Shown here one piece after another: positions 60,775 through 64,000 of a DNA stretch of 64,000 nt. Below the pieces are notes generated by a model. The model worked only from the letters and a program-made list of their open reading frames with translations, was not told where the DNA came from and made no database searches. A program made the translations under genes and the position numbers. The stretch's first letter is position 1, and each line of letters opens with the position of its first letter. Source of the stretch: Gramella sp. Hel_I_59. GTDB taxonomy: Bacteria > Bacteroidota > Bacteroidia > Flavobacteriales > Flavobacteriaceae. The DNA is taken from NCBI RefSeq assembly GCF_006714895.1, contig NZ_VFME01000001.1, forward strand, positions 868,001 through 932,000. The letters run 5' to 3'.

Positions 60775-63066
60775 TTGAAGAAACTACATTTAGTCCTTGC
60801 TTTCTTGCTATTCAGTTCTGCTATAGTAAGTTCACAGAATTTTAGCGCGAAAGTAAAGGACTCCGAATCTGGAGAATTTCTGAATGATGTTACGGTGACT
60901 GCCGTGAGATCAGAAAAAATTCAGGTGACAGATACCAATGGAAATTTCAGTTTTGACGGAATCAGTTTTCCGTTGAAGCTGAAATTTTCATTTATAGGCT
61001 ATAAGACATCTACTGAAATTTTTAGTGCTTCAGAAGAAGGAAAAATTATTGAACTACAGCGAGATATTGATGGTTTGTCTGAAGTTGTTTTGCGTAGTTC
61101 CAATATTCCGCAGAAATTACTGAAGGAATCAGCGGCGGTGAGTGTGCTTTCAGCAGAAGACCTTAAACGAGTAGATGATTTCAACCTGGTGCAAAATCTC
61201 AATTATGTACCCGGTGTTTTTGTTAGTCAGGGCGCGCTGAATACCAACAAGATCGATATTAGAGGAATTGGTGCGCGGGCTCAATACAGTACGAACCGCA
61301 TTAAGGCTTATATTAATGGAATCCCTCTCACTACTGCGGAAGGTGAACTAACGCTGGATGATTTTGACAACTCATACCTTGACCGGATTGAGATCTACAA
61401 AGGTCCGGTTTCTTCCATATTTGGAGCAGGGTTAGGAGGTGCTATCAATCTTTATACTCAGCGAAACAGGCAGGATCAACGCTCTGTAGAGACGAGTTTT
61501 AGCTACGGAAGTTTTAATACCATGAAAACGGGTGTGAATGTGAACTATGTAGAAGATAGTCTTGATATTTCGGTCAATTATAATAAACTGGATAGCGATG
61601 GGTATCGTGATAACGGTGCTTATGATCGAAATTCATTCGTTGTAACAGCTGGTTTGCTAAATAAAAAAGGAAATCGCTGGGATCTTTTCTATAATTATAC
61701 CAATCTAAAAGCTTTTATTCCAAGTTCTTTGAATCAGGATGATTTTCTAAACTCACCCACAAAAGCTGCCTTTACTTGGGGAAGTGCTGAAGGTTATGAA
61801 TCTTATGATAAGAATATTCTTGGGCTAGCCTATACCCACAATTTTTCTGAAAACTGGAAAAATCAAACCACTGTTTTTCTGAATTCTCGTGATGGATACG
61901 AACCACGACCTTTTGATATTCTTGATGAAGACAGGAATTCTATAGGTCTGCGAACCAATTTTAATCACGAAACTGCGATTGCCAGTATGCCTGCGAAATT
62001 TAGTTTTGGAGCTGAAGGGATGCTGGAGTTCTACGAAGTTCAAACCTACCAGAACTTATATCAGGATTTTGAGAATCAAGGCAGCGTTCAGGGAAACAAT
62101 CTAAGTAATAATGAGCAGGATCGAAATTATATCAATTTATTCGGACAGGTTCAGCTGGAATTAACCTCGAAATTAACTGCCGATTTTGGAGTGAATTTTA
62201 ATACAACTTCCTACGATCTGCAGGATAATTTTAATCAGGATTCAGAAGATCAATCTGAAAATTATAGTTTTGATGCAGTACTTTCTCCGAGACTGGGATT
62301 AAGCTATGAAGCTTTTGCTGGAAAGCACTTCTATGCTTCAGCAAGTCATGGGTTTTCTACTCCTACGGTAGCGCAAACTCTAACTCCGGAAGGAAATATC
62401 AACACAGATCTTCAAACAGAAACTGGATGGAACTACGAAATAGGCTTTAAAGGTAACTGGCTCGAAAACAGGTTATATACTGAAGTCAACGCTTATTCTA
62501 TACAGATTCGGGACCTTCTGGTAGCCAGAAGAATTGACCAGGATCGCTATGTAGGAGTCAATGCAGGAAAGTCTGATCATTATGGGCTGGAATTTACTTC
62601 AGTTTACCAACAACCAATTTCGAATGATCTCTCGTTGAACTTTATGATGAATGCAAATCTTACCGATTATACCTTTGATAAATTCGTGGATCTTGGGGAA
62701 AATTATTCTGGAAATGAATTACCAGGTGTTCCAGAATATATGTTGACACCAACAATTGGATTCGATTATAAGGATTTTTCAGCAAATATCAATTATCAGA
62801 TGTTTGGAGAAATAGCTTTGGATGATTCCAATTCTGGTTATACTGAAGCTTACGAATTGCTGAATTTCAGAATGAATTACAATACAAAATTAACCAGTTA
62901 TTTGCAGGCAGGTGCGAGCCTTGGAATCAATAATATCACAGATGAGCTTTATGCTTCAAGTATCGTAACTAACGCGGTAGGTTTTGGAGGTTCTGCACCA
63001 CGTTATTATTACCCGGGAATGCCAAGAAATTATTACGCGGGTCTAAATTTGAAATTAAGCCTTTAA
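60775..63066 (+). CDS. TonB-dependent receptor with N-terminal carboxypeptidase-regulatory-like domain, TTG start
   Basis: This is a 763-residue outer-membrane receptor. TTG at 60775 is the only plausible start: a stop codon in frame lies just before it, and no ATG exists in the signal region (KKLHLVLAFLLFSSAIVSSQ). The mature protein has the regulatory-like domain (about 22-105), a TonB plug (about 120-230: ESAAVSVLSAEDLKRVDDFN, VFVSQGALNTNKIDIRGIG, RIEIYKGPVSSIFGAGLGG), and a 22-stranded barrel ending in the terminal LNLKLSL with a hydrophobic end. No SusD partner is near. It lies behind the dehydrogenase and may import its product or PQQ. Ends 4 bases inside coaD. Confidence 0.94.
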   Translation: MKKLHLVLAFLLFSSAIVSSQNFSAKVKDSESGEFLNDVTVTAVRSEKIQVTDTNGNFSFDGISFPLKLKFSFIGYKTSTEIFSASEEGKIIELQRDIDGLSEVVLRSSNIPQKLLKESAAVSVLSAEDLKRVDDFNLVQNLNYVPGVFVSQGALNTNKIDIRGIGARAQYSTNRIKAYINGIPLTTAEGELTLDDFDNSYLDRIEIYKGPVSSIFGAGLGGAINLYTQRNRQDQRSVETSFSYGSFNTMKTGVNVNYVEDSLDISVNYNKLDSDGYRDNGAYDRNSFVVTAGLLNKKGNRWDLFYNYTNLKAFIPSSLNQDDFLNSPTKAAFTWGSAEGYESYDKNILGLAYTHNFSENWKNQTTVFLNSRDGYEPRPFDILDEDRNSIGLRTNFNHETAIASMPAKFSFGAEGMLEFYEVQTYQNLYQDFENQGSVQGNNLSNNEQDRNYINLFGQVQLELTSKLTADFGVNFNTTSYDLQDNFNQDSEDQSENYSFDAVLSPRLGLSYEAFAGKHFYASASHGFSTPTVAQTLTPEGNINTDLQTETGWNYEIGFKGNWLENRLYTEVNAYSIQIRDLLVARRIDQDRYVGVNAGKSDHYGLEFTSVYQQPISNDLSLNFMMNANLTDYTFDKFVDLGENYSGNELPGVPEYMLTPTIGFDYKDFSANINYQMFGEIALDDSNSGYTEAYELLNFRMNYNTKLTSYLQAGASLGINNITDELYASSIVTNAVGFGGSAPRYYYPGMPRNYYAGLNLKLSL

Positions 63067-63524
63067 GAAGACTGGGTTTTTACGACTTCAGGAACCATGA
63101 ATTCATAACTTCCACCGTGACGCATCACATCTCTTACCACGGTGGAAGAAATATGAGCGAGTCCAGAGCTTGAGATTAAAAATATGGTCTCAATACCGGC
63201 CATTTTGTAATTCGTTTGACCAATAGCTTTTTCAAATTCAAGATCCTGGCCATTGCGCAAACCTCTCAAAATAAATTCTGAATCTTTGGATTTGCAATAG
63301 TCTACGGTAAGTCCGCTATAAGTTTCTACCAGAATTTTTTCTTCGTCTTTATAAGTTTCTTTTAGAAAATGCAATCTTTCTTCCAGGCTGAACATATATT
63401 TTTTGCTGGAATTAGTGCCTATAGCCAGTATGATCTTGTCAAAAAGAGGCAAAGCTCTATCGATAATATCTGTGTGACCTAAGGTTAGCGGGTCAAAACT
63501 ACCTGGGAAAACTGCTATTTTCAT
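63063..63524 (-). CDS. coaD: Phosphopantetheine adenylyltransferase
   Basis: CoaD adds AMP to 4'-phosphopantetheine in the next-to-last step of coenzyme A synthesis. The 153-residue protein has the nucleotidyltransferase motif GSFDPLTLGH (8-17), and the ISSSGLAHISSTVVRDV block with the ATP-binding SST region. Length is typical. Its last 4 bases overlap the receptor gene. It starts 16 bases after the ddl stop, so ddl and coaD are likely cotranscribed. Confidence 0.96.
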   Translation of the reverse strand: MKIAVFPGSFDPLTLGHTDIIDRALPLFDKIILAIGTNSSKKYMFSLEERLHFLKETYKDEEKILVETYSGLTVDYCKSKDSEFILRGLRNGQDLEFEKAIGQTNYKMAGIETIFLISSSGLAHISSTVVRDVMRHGGSYEFMVPEVVKTQSS

Positions 63525-63540
63525 AATTCGCGATTTAATT

Positions 63541-64000
63541 CTATTGATTCAATGCTGCTTCCACGGCACTACCAAATAGGTCTTTTAATGTGATTCCTGC
63601 TTTTTCGGCTTGTTGAGGTAAAATACTTGCCTGACTAATTCCCGGGTTGGTGTTCATTTCTATAAAGTGTGGTTCACCTTCATGAAAGATAAATTCTGAT
63701 CTTGAAAAACCTTTCATCTTCAGTTTACGGTAGATCATTTTAGCGATCTCCTGTACTTTCAAAGTATCTTCTTCAGAAATTCTAGCTGGTGTGATTTCCT
63801 GGGATTTTCCGAGGTATTTGGCTTCATAATCGAAAAACTCCCCATCAGGCACGATTTCAGTAACCGGCAAAGCAACAATTTCACCTTTGTACATAATCAC
63901 CCCAACAGAGACTTCAGTTCCATCCAGAAATGATTCAATGATTGCTTCATCATCTTCAGTAAAAGCAGTTTTTGCCGCAGAAACTATTTCTTCTTCGGTC
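63541..64000 (-). CDS. ddl: D-alanine-D-alanine ligase, C-terminal part (5' end outside the window)
   Basis: The minus-strand frame is open to the window edge, so the gene's N-terminal part lies outside. The visible 153 codons form the ATP-grasp C-terminal domain: AAKTAFTEDDEAIIESFLDG with GTEVSVGV, PVTEIVPDGEFFDYEAKY and, near the end, FIEMNTNPGISQASILP, where the Glu and Asn bind Mg-ATP. It would make D-Ala-D-Ala for peptidoglycan. An internal GTG at 63898-63900 is not a start. coaD follows after 16 bases. Confidence 0.96.
   Translation of the reverse strand, partial: TEEEIVSAAKTAFTEDDEAIIESFLDGTEVSVGVIMYKGEIVALPVTEIVPDGEFFDYEAKYLGKSQEITPARISEEDTLKVQEIAKMIYRKLKMKGFSRSEFIFHEGEPHFIEMNTNPGISQASILPQQAEKAGITLKDLFGSAVEAALNQ

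Noticed and set aside
63898..63900. GTG as start of a short ddl-like gene
   Set aside because: ATP-grasp sequence continues upstream without a break to the end of the window.
1..64000. Mobile elements, prophage or defence islands
   Set aside because: No transposase, integrase, phage, toxin-antitoxin, restriction or CRISPR-associated gene was seen, and gene order is typical of a housekeeping region.

Overview
The window is a gene-dense, moderately AT-rich stretch of a Bacteroidetes chromosome, most likely a marine member of the Flavobacteriaceae (Gramella/Christiangramia-like; this genus guess is inference only). Supporting signs are a fused SecDF, a protein with the type B sorting domain of the type IX secretion system, a TonB-dependent receptor, many small lipoproteins with an SC/AC/GC lipobox, FadL-type porin, LpxK, type 3 ProRS, and promoters of the flavobacterial form (TTG, about 19 bases, TAnnTTTG). 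No insertion sequence, prophage, CRISPR array or rRNA is visible. Most genes are housekeeping.

Layout. 1-3.7 kb: the 3' part of secDF, its terminator, a 14-bp tandem repeat array and a gene-poor gap with inverted repeats, then a small membrane protein. 3.7-7.5 kb (minus): probable operon folE-cysS-yidD-lgt-DUF192 lipoprotein. 7.7-12.2 kb: a T9SS-secreted protein facing a FadL-type porin and a Gly/Arg/Ser-rich lipoprotein. 12.3-14.4 kb: proS, two identical tRNA-Glu genes and rpsT. 14.5-16.1 kb (minus): pepE-glsA. 16.2-18.6 kb: three tandem paralogues of an uncharacterised exported family. 18.7-22.5 kb: DUF6702 protein, M1 peptidase, TatA and a PAP2 phosphatase.

22.5-34.4 kb is a metabolic and stress-linked area. 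Kynureninase and kynurenine 3-monooxygenase (plus strand) flank minus-strand genes for a four-gene light-repair operon (flavin reductase, DUF2256, DASH cryptochrome, FeS photolyase-related protein), a 51-residue membrane protein, an SDR enzyme, an Old Yellow Enzyme and, just beyond kmo, a lipoprotein-type MsrA. 34.5-43.7 kb holds a DUF164/Nif3 pair, lpxK, a large hybrid histidine kinase, gapA, lipA, an ECF-like sigma factor, a membrane glycosyltransferase and a small membrane protein. 43.9-50.1 kb: fasciclin lipoprotein, murB, an aminotransferase, a DUF1573 protein and valS.

50.1-55.1 kb (minus) is a long operon rsfS-ftsH-LUD-cdsA-psd-acyl-CoA-binding protein, joining ribosome and membrane quality control to phospholipid synthesis. 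55.1-64 kb: birA, a SRPBCC protein, pyrE, a Nudix hydrolase, an M14 peptidase, a sorbosone-dehydrogenase-like protein with a TTG-started TonB receptor, coaD and the 3' part of ddl, which runs off the window.

I did not find a clearly new defence or mobile system. The best candidates for something undescribed are the three-paralogue family at 16.2-18.6 kb, the repeat array and structured gap after secDF, and the acyl-CoA-binding protein inside the cdsA-psd operon. Several genes are annotated from start codons later than the longest open frame, and two (DUF2256 and the 51-residue protein) are shorter than usual ORF cut-offs.
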